DNA of 64,000 nt, taken from NCBI GenBank assembly GCA_900465915.1, contig UBKJ01000033.1, positions 1 to 64,000 on the forward strand, read 5' to 3'. Under the pieces are notes generated by a model that saw only the letters and a list, made by a program, of their open reading frames with translations, was not told the DNA's origin and made no database searches. The stretch's first letter is position 1, and each line of letters opens with the position of its first letter. The DNA is from Hyphomicrobiales bacterium (GTDB lineage Bacteria > Pseudomonadota > Alphaproteobacteria > Rhizobiales > Rhizobiaceae). Below are positions 50,914 through 59,682 of the stretch, in pieces. A program made the translations under genes and the position numbers.

Positions 50914-52284
50914 TCAATAGGCGTAGGCGCGGAAGACCGGCTCGACCGAACCGTTCCACTCGGTGCGATAGGCTTCCAGCATGCGCTCGGCGTCGGTGGC
51001 GCCGGCGACGATGGCGTCCAGCGGCGCGAGGAATTTCGTCTCGTCCGCGCCTTCGGCGTCGAGCTTGCGACGATTGGCGAGGCCGAGACGGGCGATCTTC
51101 AGCGTCTCGCGCGCCACGTCGCGCACCGCATGGCCGCGGAAATCGGCGTTCAGCCCCTTACTGGGAACGGCCTCGCGCATGGCCAGCACGTCCTCGAAGC
51201 GCCAGTCGCGGGTCAGCGCCTCGGCGGCGTCGAGCGCCTCGCCGTCATAGAGCAGGCCGACCCAATAGGCCGACAGCGCGCAGATATGCGACAACGGGCC
51301 GCCGTCGGCGCCGCGCATTTCGAGGAAGCGCTTGAGGCGCACTTCCGGGAACAAGGTCGAGAGATGGTTGGTCCAGTCGCCCATATTGGGGACGGGATCG
51401 CTGACCTCGCCCTTCAGCGCGCCGTCCATGAACTGGCGGAAGGTGACATGGGTGCAGTCGTGATAACGCCCGTCGCGGAGGATGAAATACATCGGCGCGT
51501 CGATGGCCCAGGCGACATAGTCGGCGAAGCCGAAATCCTCGGCGAAGACGAAGGGCAGCACGCCGGCGCGGCGGTTGTCGGTGTCGCGCCAGATGTTGGA
51601 GCGCCAGGACAAAAGCCCGTTCGGCTTGCCTTCGGTGAAGGGGGAGCTGGCGAACAGCGCCGTCGCCACCGATTGCAGCTTCATCGCAACCTGCATCTTG
51701 CGGCGCATGTCGGCTTCGGAGGCGAAGTCCAGGTTCACCTGGATGGTGGAGGTGCGGTACATCATGTCCAGCCCCTCCTTGCCCACCTTGGGCATATAGG
51801 CGGTCATGATCTTGTAGCGCGATTTCGGCATGACGGGCGTCTCGGCCAGCGTCCATTTCGGGCTCGCGCCCATGCCGAGAAAGCCCATGTGCATGGGGGC
51901 CGCGACGGCGCGCAGGTGCGAAAAATGCGATTCCGCCTCCTGCGAGGTCCCGTGGATGGAGGTGAGCGGCGCGCCGGAAAGCTCGAACTGGCCGCCCGGC
52001 TCCAGCGAGATCGCGCCCTGTCCGGCCGGGGCGACGAGGCCGATGATCGCGCCTTCGTCCATGATCGGCTCCCAGCCGAGCCGCGCCTGCATGCCGCGCA
52101 GCAGCGCCTCGATCCCGCGCGGGCCGGCATAGGGCACGGGCGAATTGTCGGCCTCGTAGAACGGGAATTTCTCGTGCTCGGTGCCGATGCGCCATTTTTC
52201 CTTCGGCTTGCAGCCGCCCGCCAGATAGGCCGCGAGTTCCTCCACGCCGGAGATTGCCGTTTCGTCAGTCGTGTCGCGCGCCAT
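50914..52284 (-). CDS. gshA: Glutamate--cysteine ligase (plant/alphaproteobacterial type)
   Basis: 456 residues, ATP-dependent first step of glutathione synthesis. IGTEHEKFPFYEADNSPVPY opens the catalytic domain; ISLEPGGQFELSGAPLTSIH, MGFLGMGASPKW, MMYRTSTIQVNLDFASEADM and FLEMRGADGGPLSHICAL are hallmarks of this GCS2-type family. Plant enzymes are redox-regulated by cysteine pairs; such control is not evident here. It lies 98 bp after rsmE on the same strand, a pairing common in rhizobia. Confidence 0.96.
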   Translation of the reverse strand: MARDTTDETAISGVEELAAYLAGGCKPKEKWRIGTEHEKFPFYEADNSPVPYAGPRGIEALLRGMQARLGWEPIMDEGAIIGLVAPAGQGAISLEPGGQFELSGAPLTSIHGTSQEAESHFSHLRAVAAPMHMGFLGMGASPKWTLAETPVMPKSRYKIMTAYMPKVGKEGLDMMYRTSTIQVNLDFASEADMRRKMQVAMKLQSVATALFASSPFTEGKPNGLLSWRSNIWRDTDNRRAGVLPFVFAEDFGFADYVAWAIDAPMYFILRDGRYHDCTHVTFRQFMDGALKGEVSDPVPNMGDWTNHLSTLFPEVRLKRFLEMRGADGGPLSHICALSAYWVGLLYDGEALDAAEALTRDWRFEDVLAMREAVPSKGLNADFRGHAVRDVARETLKIARLGLANRRKLDAEGADETKFLAPLDAIVAGATDAERMLEAYRTEWNGSVEPVFRAYAY

Positions 52285-52382
52285 GCAAGGGGTCCCGGAA
52301 AAACATGTGGTCTTCCGAGTGATTGGACAAATTTGTCAAAACGCGCAAGTCAATTCTGTTGAAGATGGAGACCCGGCCGGAT

Positions 52383-53129
52383 TCAGGGCTTTTTGCGCCA
52401 GTCGCCCAGCACCGCCTGCGCCAGCGTCAGCGCCGCCACCGCCGCCGTGTCGGCGCGCAGGATGCGGGGACCGAGCGGCAGCGGCGTGACGAAATCGCGC
52501 CTGCGCAACGCCTGTCGCTCCTCCTCGGAAAAGCCGCCTTCCGGCCCGATCAGCACCGCCAGCGGCCCGGGCGCGAGGCCGGACAGCACCGCCAGCGGAT
52601 CGTCCGTCTCGTGGCCCTCGTCGCAGAAGATCAGCCGCCGCGCCGGGTCCCACTGGTCGAGAAGCCGGTCGAGGCGCACCGCCTCGCGGCAATCGGGCAG
52701 GGCCAGGACGCCGCATTGCTCGGCCGCCTCGATCGCGTTGGCGCGGATGCGGTCGGCGCCGAGCTTGCTCACCTGCGTATGCTGGGTGAGGACGGGTTGC
52801 AGCGCACCGGCGCCCATCTCCACCGCCTTCTGCACCATGTAATCGAGCCGGCCCTGCTTCAGCGGCGCGAAGCAATAGACGAGGTCGCAGGGTGCGGGCT
52901 GCGGCCGCGTCTGCTCGGCGATCTCCAGCATCAGCCGCTTCCTGCCCTCGGGGCGCAGCAGCGCCTTCCACTCGCCGTCGCGGCCGTTGAAGACCAGCAC
53001 GGCGTCGCCGTCCTTCAGCCGCAGCACATGGGCGAGGTAATGGGCGGCCTGCGGCCCGGCCTCGGTCAGAATCCCGGCCTGAAGTTCGTTCTCGACAAAG
53101 AGTCTTTGCATTTTATAATTCGCGCGCAT
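52383..53129 (-). CDS. rsmE: 16S rRNA m3U1498 methyltransferase
   Basis: 248 residues, SPOUT-class enzyme. N-terminal PUA-like domain (KMQRLFVENELQAG; HYLAHVLRLKDGDAVLVFNG), then the knotted methyltransferase domain with QKAVEMGAGALQPVLTQHTQ, RANAIEAAEQCGVLALPDC and LIGPEGGFSEEERQAL. ATG 53129 keeps the short MRANYK lead seen in alphaproteobacterial homologues; MQRLF at 53111 is an alternative. Divergent from marR. Confidence 0.95.
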   Translation of the reverse strand: MRANYKMQRLFVENELQAGILTEAGPQAAHYLAHVLRLKDGDAVLVFNGRDGEWKALLRPEGRKRLMLEIAEQTRPQPAPCDLVYCFAPLKQGRLDYMVQKAVEMGAGALQPVLTQHTQVSKLGADRIRANAIEAAEQCGVLALPDCREAVRLDRLLDQWDPARRLIFCDEGHETDDPLAVLSGLAPGPLAVLIGPEGGFSEEERQALRRRDFVTPLPLGPRILRADTAAVAALTLAQAVLGDWRKKP

Positions 53130-53256
53130 GGGCTATGGATGGCGGAGGACGGGCGCGGGGTCAAGCGCCCTCGGCGGCCGGGCGCACCTTATCGCCGCCG
53201 CTCTACACAAACAGTTGATCGTCGGGCGTGATCGGTTTACATGAACCAGATTGTAT

Positions 53257-53270
53257 CCATATAGCTATGG
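53257..53270. promoter_or_regulatory. Candidate MarR operator
   Basis: CCATATAGCTATGG: CCATA/TATGG arms around TAGC, 28 bp before the marR ATG, in the AT-rich stretch between divergent rsmE and marR. Position and near-symmetry fit autoregulation by the encoded MarR protein. Confidence 0.45.
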
Positions 53271-53298
53271 CGCTATCTAACCGCCCGGAGCCGACGCG

Positions 53299-53736
53299 AT
53301 GAAACAGGCATGGATCGAGTTTGCGCCGCTTCTGGCCAGCACCGCGCGTGGATGGCGGAAGGCCTTCGACGCCGCCATGGCGAGCCACAATCTTTCGGAT
53401 GCGAAAGCGATTCCGCTGATGCTGCTTCTAAGGCACGGCGACCGCATTCCGCAAGGCGTGCTGGCCGAACGGGTCGGCATCGAGGGGGCGACGATCGTCC
53501 GCGTGGTCGACGAGCTGGAGAAGGAGGGCCTGATCCAGCGCGTCGCCGACGAAACCGACCGCCGGGTCAAGCTCATCCAGCTCACGCCGGAGGGGCGCGC
53601 CATCGCCGCCAAGGCGGAGAGGGCGGCGGCTCGTCTGCGCACTATGTTCCTGGGCGATTTCGATCCCGAAATGATCGACGCCGCCATGGAAGTTCTGCGC
53701 CGGCTCAACGAAAAATTTCAGACCCCCGCCTCCTGA
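53299..53736 (+). CDS. MarR-family transcriptional regulator
   Basis: 145 residues. Winged helix: IPQGVLAERVGIEGATIVRV followed by VDELEKEGLIQRVADETDRR with the DxR wing motif. Probably a dimeric repressor released by a phenolic or aromatic acid. It sits 33 bp upstream of the FUSC/DUF1656/HlyD efflux genes on the same strand, so it likely regulates them and itself, like SlyA/MarR regulators linked to aromatic-acid efflux. Confidence 0.92.
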   Translation: MKQAWIEFAPLLASTARGWRKAFDAAMASHNLSDAKAIPLMLLLRHGDRIPQGVLAERVGIEGATIVRVVDELEKEGLIQRVADETDRRVKLIQLTPEGRAIAAKAERAAARLRTMFLGDFDPEMIDAAMEVLRRLNEKFQTPAS

Positions 53737-53769
53737 CGCGAAGCGGTAGCAGAACGGTTCACCACGCGC

Positions 53770-55872
53770 ATGACAATGCCAGTCCAGTTGCGACCGCGTT
53801 TTTGGGACGTCGTCTTTTCGCTGAAGACGTTCGCCGCCGCCATGCTGGCTTTGTGGATCGGGCTGTGGGCCAACCTTCCCAATCCCTACTGGTCGGTGGC
53901 GGCGGTCTATATCGTCGCTCATCCTTTGTCGGGCGCCACGACCTCCAAGGCGCTCTACCGTCTCATCGGCACCGTCATCGGCGGCGCGGCCACGGTGGCC
54001 TTCGTGCCGTCCCAGGTCAATTCGCCGGAAATCCTCACCCTCGTCATTGGCCTGTGGATGGGCGGCTGCCTCGTCGTCAGCCTTCTCGACGGCACGCCGC
54101 GCAGCTACGCCTTCATGCTGGCCGGCTACACCACCGCCATCACCGGCTTCGCCGTCGTCTCCGCGCCCGACACCAGCTTCGACTATGCGCTGAGCCGCGT
54201 CGAGGAGATCGCGCTCGGCATCATCTGCGCCGCCGTCATCAATCGTCTGGTCTTCCCCCGCCATACCGGGCCGGTGCTGGCCACCGGCATCGACGGCTGG
54301 CTCAAGGACGGCGCGCAGCTGGCGCTGGCCGTCATCCGCGGCGAGGGCGAAAGCCCCGAAGTGCGGCGCGACCGCCAGCGGCTCGCATCCGACGCGCTGG
54401 AATTGCGCAACCTCACCACCCATGTCGCCTACGACACCTCGTCCATGCGCGAGATCGGCCCGCAATTCCGCGTGCTGCAGCAGCGCATGGTGGCGGTGCT
54501 GCCGATCATCTCCGGCCTCGAGGACGTGCTGGCCATGCGGCCGGGCGAGGGCGAGACGCCATGGCCCGCCGTGGTCGACGCGTTGCTAGACGACACGTCC
54601 GCCTGGATCGCCAGCGGCGAGCGCCTGACCGAGGAGCGCCGCGCGGAATTGTTGCAGCGCATCGCCGACGTCGAGCGCGTCGGCGCGGACGCCGCCGCCT
54701 GGAAGGAGCTGGTGCTGTTCAACCTCGCCGCGCGCATCCGCGACCTGATCCAGATCTGGAGCGACTGCATCACGCTCAAACAGGACATCGCCTCCGGCTC
54801 GCGCCATGCGCTGCGCTGGCGGCGCTACGACACGCATCTGGGCTCGCGCCCGGCCCATCGCGACTACGTCATGGCGCTGCTGTCGGGCTTCTCGGCGCTG
54901 CTCTCCACTTTGGTCGCCTCGGTGTTCTGGATCGCCAGCGGCTGGCCGAGCGGCAGCGCGGCGGCGATGATGGCCGGCGTCTTCAGCTGCATCTTCGCCA
55001 CCATGGACGATCCCACCCCGGCGATCCGCCAGTTCAACTGGCTCCTGATCCTGGTCTGGATCATCGCCTTCGTCATGCAGTTCGCGGTGTTTCCGCTTCT
55101 CGACGGCTATGTCTCGCTGGCCCTGGCGCTGGGGCTGGCGCTGATCCCCGCCGGCGCGATGCTGCCCAACCCGGCGCTCAACATCTACGCCATGGTGCTG
55201 TGCATGAACCTGCCGGCTCTTTTGGCGCTGCAAGGCACGCTGTCGCTCGACATGAGCAGCTTCTCCAACGGCAACCTCGCCATGATCCTCGGCATCGTCG
55301 TCTCCGCCGGCGTCACCGCGATCACGCGCTCGGTCGGCGCGGAATGGAGCGTGCGTCGGCTGGCGCGGGCGGGCTGGCGCGACATCGCGCTGGTGGCGAG
55401 CCGCCAGAACGGCCGCATGCGCCGCCGCAATCTTAACCGGCTCCTGCAGCGCATGATCGACCGCATCGGCATGCTGACGCCGCGCCTGGCGCGCATTTCC
55501 CCGGCCGAGGCCGGCAAGCTCGACCTGCTGCGCGACCTGCGCAACGGCATGAACACCATCGACCTGCAACAGTACCGCGCGCGCCTGCCGCAGCCCTGCC
55601 GCGACGCGGTGGACGAGGTGCTGGCCGGCGTCGGCGCGCATTACCGGGCGCTGACCGACGGCAAGCCGCTGGCCGATCTGGACGGGCGCCTGCTGCGCTC
55701 GATCGACGCCGCCATCGCCGCGATCATCGGGCAGGGCGCTTCGGCCGTCACCAAGCGGCCGCGCCTGGCGCTGGTGGGCCTGCGCTTCAATCTCTTCCCG
55801 GACGCGCCGCCCTTTTCCGCCGCGCCGCAGAACCCAGTCGGCGTCGTCGCCGGAGGTCCAAATGAAGCCTGA
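53770..55872 (+). CDS. FUSC-family efflux transporter (AaeB-like)
   Basis: 700 residues. Two blocks of membrane helices (about 15-175 and 365-520) separated and followed by large cytoplasmic helical regions, the FUSC/aromatic-acid exporter layout; TGYTT-type ending of the first block (MLAGYTTAITGFAVVSAP). Starts with ATG 53770. Its end overlaps the DUF1656 gene by 11 bp, and HlyD follows. Predicted to export toxic aromatic acids or similar compounds across the inner membrane with the adaptor below. Confidence 0.92.
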   Translation: MTMPVQLRPRFWDVVFSLKTFAAAMLALWIGLWANLPNPYWSVAAVYIVAHPLSGATTSKALYRLIGTVIGGAATVAFVPSQVNSPEILTLVIGLWMGGCLVVSLLDGTPRSYAFMLAGYTTAITGFAVVSAPDTSFDYALSRVEEIALGIICAAVINRLVFPRHTGPVLATGIDGWLKDGAQLALAVIRGEGESPEVRRDRQRLASDALELRNLTTHVAYDTSSMREIGPQFRVLQQRMVAVLPIISGLEDVLAMRPGEGETPWPAVVDALLDDTSAWIASGERLTEERRAELLQRIADVERVGADAAAWKELVLFNLAARIRDLIQIWSDCITLKQDIASGSRHALRWRRYDTHLGSRPAHRDYVMALLSGFSALLSTLVASVFWIASGWPSGSAAAMMAGVFSCIFATMDDPTPAIRQFNWLLILVWIIAFVMQFAVFPLLDGYVSLALALGLALIPAGAMLPNPALNIYAMVLCMNLPALLALQGTLSLDMSSFSNGNLAMILGIVVSAGVTAITRSVGAEWSVRRLARAGWRDIALVASRQNGRMRRRNLNRLLQRMIDRIGMLTPRLARISPAEAGKLDLLRDLRNGMNTIDLQQYRARLPQPCRDAVDEVLAGVGAHYRALTDGKPLADLDGRLLRSIDAAIAAIIGQGASAVTKRPRLALVGLRFNLFPDAPPFSAAPQNPVGVVAGGPNEA

Positions 55873-56071
55873 ACTCGACATTTACGGGATCTACATTCCG
55901 ACCATCGGCGCGCTGGCGCTTCTGGCTTATGTCGTCAACATGGCGATGCAGCGCATCCTGGCGCGCATCCGCTTCTACCGTCTCGTATGGCATCGTCCGC
56001 TGTTCGACGCCGCCATGTATTTCTGCATTCTCGGCGCAGCGGCCGTCTATTTGAATGGAATACCGTTATGA
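55862..56071 (+). CDS. DUF1656 small membrane protein (AaeX/YtcA-like)
   Basis: 69 residues with two hydrophobic segments (about 10-28 and 44-66). The start ELDIYGIYIPTIGALALLAY matches DUF1656. It overlaps FUSC by 11 bp and HlyD by 4 bp (ATGA), so it is stoichiometrically linked to both; it is presumed to be an accessory subunit of the efflux pump. Confidence 0.92.
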   Translation: MKPELDIYGIYIPTIGALALLAYVVNMAMQRILARIRFYRLVWHRPLFDAAMYFCILGAAAVYLNGIPL

Positions 56072-56934
56072 AGAATCTGTTCGCATATTCCGGCCGGGTT
56101 TTCCTGACCCTCGTCATGGTCGCGGTGGCGGGGCTTCTGGGCTGGCGCATGTGGGATTATTACATGGACGCGCCCTGGACCCGCGACGGCAAGGTGCGCG
56201 CCGACGTGGTGCGCATCGCGCCGGACGTGTCCGGCCTCGTCGGCGAGGTGCTGGTGCACGACAACCAGCCGGTGAAGAAGGGCGACGTGATCTTCCGCAT
56301 CGACCAGGCGCGCTACACGCTGGCCATGAAGCAGGCCGAGGCCAAGGTCGACAGCAACAAGGCCGCGCTCGACATGGCCAATCGCGACCTCGTGCGCTAC
56401 GGCCAGCTCAACGACACCACCGTCACCCGCCAGAAGATGGAGCAGGTCGAGACCACCGCCCAGCAGGCCGACGCCGCCTATCGCCAGTCGCTGCTCGACC
56501 GCGACCTGGCCGCGCTCAATCTGGAGCGCTCCTCGGTCAAGGCGCCGGTCAACGGCGTCATCACCAATTTCTCGCTGCAGCCGGGCGATTACGTCTCGGC
56601 CGGTTCGGCGGTCACGGCGCTGGTCGACACCGATTCCTATTATGTCGACGGCTATTTCGAGGAAAACAAGCTGGAGCGCATCCATATCGGCGATAAGGTC
56701 CGCATCGACCTGATGGGCAGCAAGCTGCAACTTAAGGGCAGGGTCGAGGGCATCGCCGGCGGCATCGAGGATCGCGAGCGCAGCGATTCGAGCAGCCTGC
56801 TCGCCAACGTCTCGCCCACCTTCAACTGGGTGCGGCTGGCGCAACGCGTGCCGGTGCGGGTGAAGCTGGAGGACGTTCCCGAGGGCGTGCATCTGGTGGC
56901 GGGCCGCACGGTCAGCGTCACCGTGGTGAACTGA
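56068..56934 (+). CDS. HlyD-family periplasmic adaptor (AaeA-like)
   Basis: 288 residues. N-terminal membrane anchor (about 10-30), WTRDGKVRADVVRIAPDVSG (first barrel-lipoyl half), a helical hairpin (about 95-150), second lipoyl half VKAPVNGVITNFSLQPGDYV, then a beta-barrel domain. Links the FUSC inner-membrane protein to an outer-membrane factor that is not encoded here. ATGA overlap with DUF1656; strong terminator follows. Confidence 0.94.
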   Translation: MKNLFAYSGRVFLTLVMVAVAGLLGWRMWDYYMDAPWTRDGKVRADVVRIAPDVSGLVGEVLVHDNQPVKKGDVIFRIDQARYTLAMKQAEAKVDSNKAALDMANRDLVRYGQLNDTTVTRQKMEQVETTAQQADAAYRQSLLDRDLAALNLERSSVKAPVNGVITNFSLQPGDYVSAGSAVTALVDTDSYYVDGYFEENKLERIHIGDKVRIDLMGSKLQLKGRVEGIAGGIEDRERSDSSSLLANVSPTFNWVRLAQRVPVRVKLEDVPEGVHLVAGRTVSVTVVN

Positions 56935-56952
56935 CGCAACCATCCGAGAAAC

Positions 56953-56983
56953 AAAAGGCCCGCCTGTCGCGCGGGCCTTTTTT
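56953..56983 (+). terminator. Terminator of the marR-FUSC-HlyD operon
   Basis: AAAAGGCCCGC (56953-56963), 7-nt loop, GCGGGCCTTTTTT (56971-56983), 18 bp after the HlyD stop. Confidence 0.95.
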
Positions 56984-57021
56984 CATGCTATCGGTCCCGT
57001 GGTTCAATCGGAGGCGGGGCG

Positions 57022-57720
57022 ATGCGCGTTCTCGTGGTGCAGAATTATCCCGACGCCGGTCCGGGGCAGGTGGAGCGGGCGCTGGGCGAGGCGGGCTTCG
57101 CCATCGACCTGCGCCACGCCTATCGGGGCGACGACCTGCCGACCGACGATAGCGGCCATGCGGCGCTGATCGTTTTGGGCGGCGAGCAGGACGCGCTGGC
57201 CGACGCCGAATTTCCCTATTTTCCGCATCTGCTGCGGCTCATCCGCGCTTTCGGCGATAGCGACAAGGCGGTGCTGGGCGTCTGCCTCGGCAGCCAGCTC
57301 GTCGCCCGCGCCTATGGCGGGCGCAACATCCTCGGCGGGCCGATGGAGTTCGGCTGGCGCGAGGTGCGGCTGACGCCCGAGGGCGCGCGTGACGGCGTCT
57401 TGTCGGCGGCGGGCGCGGCCTTTCCGATCTTCCACTGGCATCGCGACACCTTCTCGCTGCCCGAAGGCGCGCTGCGTCTGGCCGAAAGCGACATGACCGC
57501 CAACCAGGCCTATCGCATCGGCCGCGCGGTCTATGGAACGCAGTTCCATTTCGAGGCCGACCGGGCGCTGGTGGACACATGGAGCGCCCATCTCGCCGAC
57601 GAGATCGAGGCCTTCGCGCCGGGCTGGGCCGCAAGCCTGCCGGATTTGCGCGCAGGGCCGGGCGCGCAGGCCGACGCCGCCGGGCTGGCGCTGGCGCGCG
57701 CCTGGGTGGGCCTGATCTGA
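57022..57720 (+). CDS. Class I glutamine amidotransferase-like protein
   Basis: 232 residues, GMP-synthase-type GATase fold. Nucleophile elbow VLGVCLGSQLVARA with the catalytic cysteine; the His-Glu dyad is in GTQFHFEADRALVD. The sequence PIFHWHRDTFSLPEGA is typical of stand-alone GATase1 proteins (gamma-glutamyl hydrolase-like). No partner synthetase adjoins it, so it may hydrolyse a gamma-glutamyl amide on its own. Start ATG 57022 after GGAGGCGGGGCG. Confidence 0.88.
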   Translation: MRVLVVQNYPDAGPGQVERALGEAGFAIDLRHAYRGDDLPTDDSGHAALIVLGGEQDALADAEFPYFPHLLRLIRAFGDSDKAVLGVCLGSQLVARAYGGRNILGGPMEFGWREVRLTPEGARDGVLSAAGAAFPIFHWHRDTFSLPEGALRLAESDMTANQAYRIGRAVYGTQFHFEADRALVDTWSAHLADEIEAFAPGWAASLPDLRAGPGAQADAAGLALARAWVGLI

Positions 57721-57873
57721 ACGCTTCGTTAAGCATGACAGGGGCGGGCCGTTGCGGCTTTGCCACAGCCTTTCCGCCAAGTGAATCTTGCCCGTCGAAA
57801 GCTGTCGTTTAACCCTGGCCGTTCAGTTGCCGGTAACTATTTTCGAGTGTAACTGATCGCCGTCCCAAAGCAG

Positions 57874-57900
57874 GAAATCGGGTTCCTTCCAACCGATTTC
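57874..57900 (+). promoter_or_regulatory. Hairpin in the leader of the 44-residue peptide gene
   Basis: GAAATCGG (57874-57881) and CCGATTTC (57893-57900), extendable by two pairs past a bulged G. It ends 31 bp before the ATG at 57932, and lacks a T-tract, so it is more likely a leader structure or operator than a terminator. Confidence 0.5.
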
Positions 57901-57931
57901 ACCCTAGCGCCCGCTGAAAGAGTTTTCGACG

Positions 57932-58066
57932 ATGACCGCCAAGAACGCCGCTCTCCTCACCGTCCTCATGGTTTCCGCCATCGTCTTCATGGCCGTCGGC
58001 ATCTTCACCGTGGGCGCCAGCGACCAGGTCTCCAGCGACGGCTACGGCGTCTCCAGCGCCCATTGA
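57932..58066 (+). CDS. Small membrane peptide, 44 residues, unknown function
   Basis: ATG at 57932, TGA at 58064-58066. One hydrophobic helix (about 6-29: AALLTVLMVSAIVFMAVGIF), then a short polar Ser/Gly/Asp tail, N-terminus MTAKN. Codon third positions are almost all G or C, as in real genes here, which supports coding. The ribosome-binding site is weak (GAAAGAG). Its stop abuts, without any gap, the stop of the convergent phosphatase gene. I do not recognise a family. Confidence 0.65.
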   Translation: MTAKNAALLTVLMVSAIVFMAVGIFTVGASDQVSSDGYGVSSAH

Positions 58067-58801
58067 TCACAGGCGCGCTTCGATCAGGCGCTTGACCGGG
58101 CCGTCGATGGCGATGGCCGACAGCACGCCGCTTTTCCATGCATAAGTGTCGAGATTGACCCGGTTGGGCCGGATGTCGACCGCGCCTCTCGGCGTATGAC
58201 CGTGGACGACCACCTTCTCGTAAGGCTCCTGCCATTCGAGGAAGGGGGTCCTGATCCAGATCAGGTCCTCGGGGTCCTGCGCGTCGAGCGGCGCGCCGGG
58301 GCGCACGCCCGCATGGCAGAAGAAGAAATCGCCGAAAGCGAAGGAGCGCGGCAGCGAGCGAATGAAATCCGCATGCGCCGCCGGCGTGGCGGCCACCATC
58401 GCCGCTTGGCTGCGCCGGACCTGCTCGGGGCTGGAGAAATCGAGCTCGACGCCGTAGGAGCGCGCCGTGGCGTCGCCGCCATGGCGGCCGAACACGCTTT
58501 CCGGCTCGCCCAGCGCGAGATAATGCAACAGCCCCTCGTCGTGATTGCCGATCAGCGACAATATGCGCGCGTCGCGCTTGCCCGCCTCGATCAGGAAATC
58601 CAGCACGCCGCGCGAATCCGGGCCGCGATCGATATAGTCGCCGAGATGGATGATGCGCCAGTCGCGCGCCGGCCGCTTGTCGAGATCGGCGCGGATGCGC
58701 TCGTGCATGAGGCGCAGAAGGTCGAGCCGCCCATGCACGTCGCCGATGGCGTAGAGGCGCAGGCCTTCCGGCGCGCGTGCGCCGTGAAAAGTCACCGTCA
58801 T
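58067..58801 (-). CDS. Metallophosphoesterase (serine/threonine-phosphatase-like)
   Basis: 244 residues, calcineurin-like fold. All metal motifs are present: YAIGDVHGRLDLL, LGDYIDRGPDSRG, LIGNHDEGLLHY and VVHGHTPRGA, with the late histidine, and VNLDTYAWKSG at the end. Closest to bacterial PrpA/ApaH-type phosphatases acting on phosphoproteins or dinucleotides; the substrate is not determinable. Its start overlaps the FCD regulator stop by ATGA. Confidence 0.93.
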   Translation of the reverse strand: MTVTFHGARAPEGLRLYAIGDVHGRLDLLRLMHERIRADLDKRPARDWRIIHLGDYIDRGPDSRGVLDFLIEAGKRDARILSLIGNHDEGLLHYLALGEPESVFGRHGGDATARSYGVELDFSSPEQVRRSQAAMVAATPAAHADFIRSLPRSFAFGDFFFCHAGVRPGAPLDAQDPEDLIWIRTPFLEWQEPYEKVVVHGHTPRGAVDIRPNRVNLDTYAWKSGVLSAIAIDGPVKRLIEARL

Positions 58802-59595
58802 GGCTCGTTTCCTTCCGTATCCTTGCCCGCTCGCTGGCGATAGCGCAGGCGCGACACGCGCTCGCGCTCCTCGTCGCGCTCGTGATCGTGCATCGCCTGC
58901 TCGACGAAGCGTATGTGAGTTTGCACCGCCGCGCGGGCGGCCTGCGGATCGCCGGCCATCACCGCGTCATAGATAGCGCGGTGCTGCGCCAGGAACATCT
59001 CCGCCGCGCCGGGATAGCCGTAGATGCGGCTGCGATTATAGAACACGCCGTCCTTGAGCAACTGGTAGCAGGAGCGCAGCGTGTGCAGCAGCACGATATT
59101 GTGCGCCGCCTCGCCGATGGCGTTGTGCAGCTCCACGTCGAGCCGCGCCTCGGTCTCGAAATCGCTCGCGCCGTGGGCGGCCTCCATCGCCGTCATGATC
59201 TCGGTCAGCAGCGCCTTGTCGGCCGGGGTGGCGCGCAGGGCGGCGTATTCGGCCGCCACGCTTTCGATCTCGCGGCGATATTCCAGATAATCCGCCGTCG
59301 CTTTGCGATGGCCGGCGAAAAGCTGCGTCACCGCCGGGCTGAACACCTGCCCGATGACGTCGGCGACGAAGGTGCCGCCGCCGTGGCGGGAGGCGAGCAG
59401 TCCCGCCGTCTCCAGCCGCTTCAGCGCGTCGCGCAGGATGGGCCGCGAAATGTCGAACTGCCGCGCCAGGTCGCGCTCGCCCGGCAGGCGGTCGCCGCCG
59501 CGCAGCACGCCCTCGAGGATGAGCGTCTCGATCTGGCGCATGACGTCGTCCGCGGTGCGGCTCGGCGCGATGCGGGAAAAGATGCTGTCGGCCAT
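58798..59595 (-). CDS. GntR-family regulator with FCD ligand-binding domain
   Basis: 265 residues. Winged helix GGDRLPGERDLARQFDISRP then LRDALKRLETAGLLASRHGG, followed by an all-helical FCD domain whose metal-binding residues appear in EARLDVELHNAIGEAAHN, FLAQHRAIYDAVMAGD and RAAVQTHIRFVEQ. Similar to LldR/GlcC/PdhR-type sensors of short hydroxy- or keto-acids. Co-translated with the phosphatase gene. The glycolate-oxidase genes 1.6 kb away are an attractive but unproven target. Confidence 0.92.
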   Translation of the reverse strand: MADSIFSRIAPSRTADDVMRQIETLILEGVLRGGDRLPGERDLARQFDISRPILRDALKRLETAGLLASRHGGGTFVADVIGQVFSPAVTQLFAGHRKATADYLEYRREIESVAAEYAALRATPADKALLTEIMTAMEAAHGASDFETEARLDVELHNAIGEAAHNIVLLHTLRSCYQLLKDGVFYNRSRIYGYPGAAEMFLAQHRAIYDAVMAGDPQAARAAVQTHIRFVEQAMHDHERDEERERVSRLRYRQRAGKDTEGNEP

Positions 59596-59682
59596 GCCGG
59601 TCCATTCTCCATGGGATCGCAGGACAGACTTACCGCAACGCGGCGGCGGGCGAAACAGCCGCCTGCCGCCGCCGCGCCGGAA

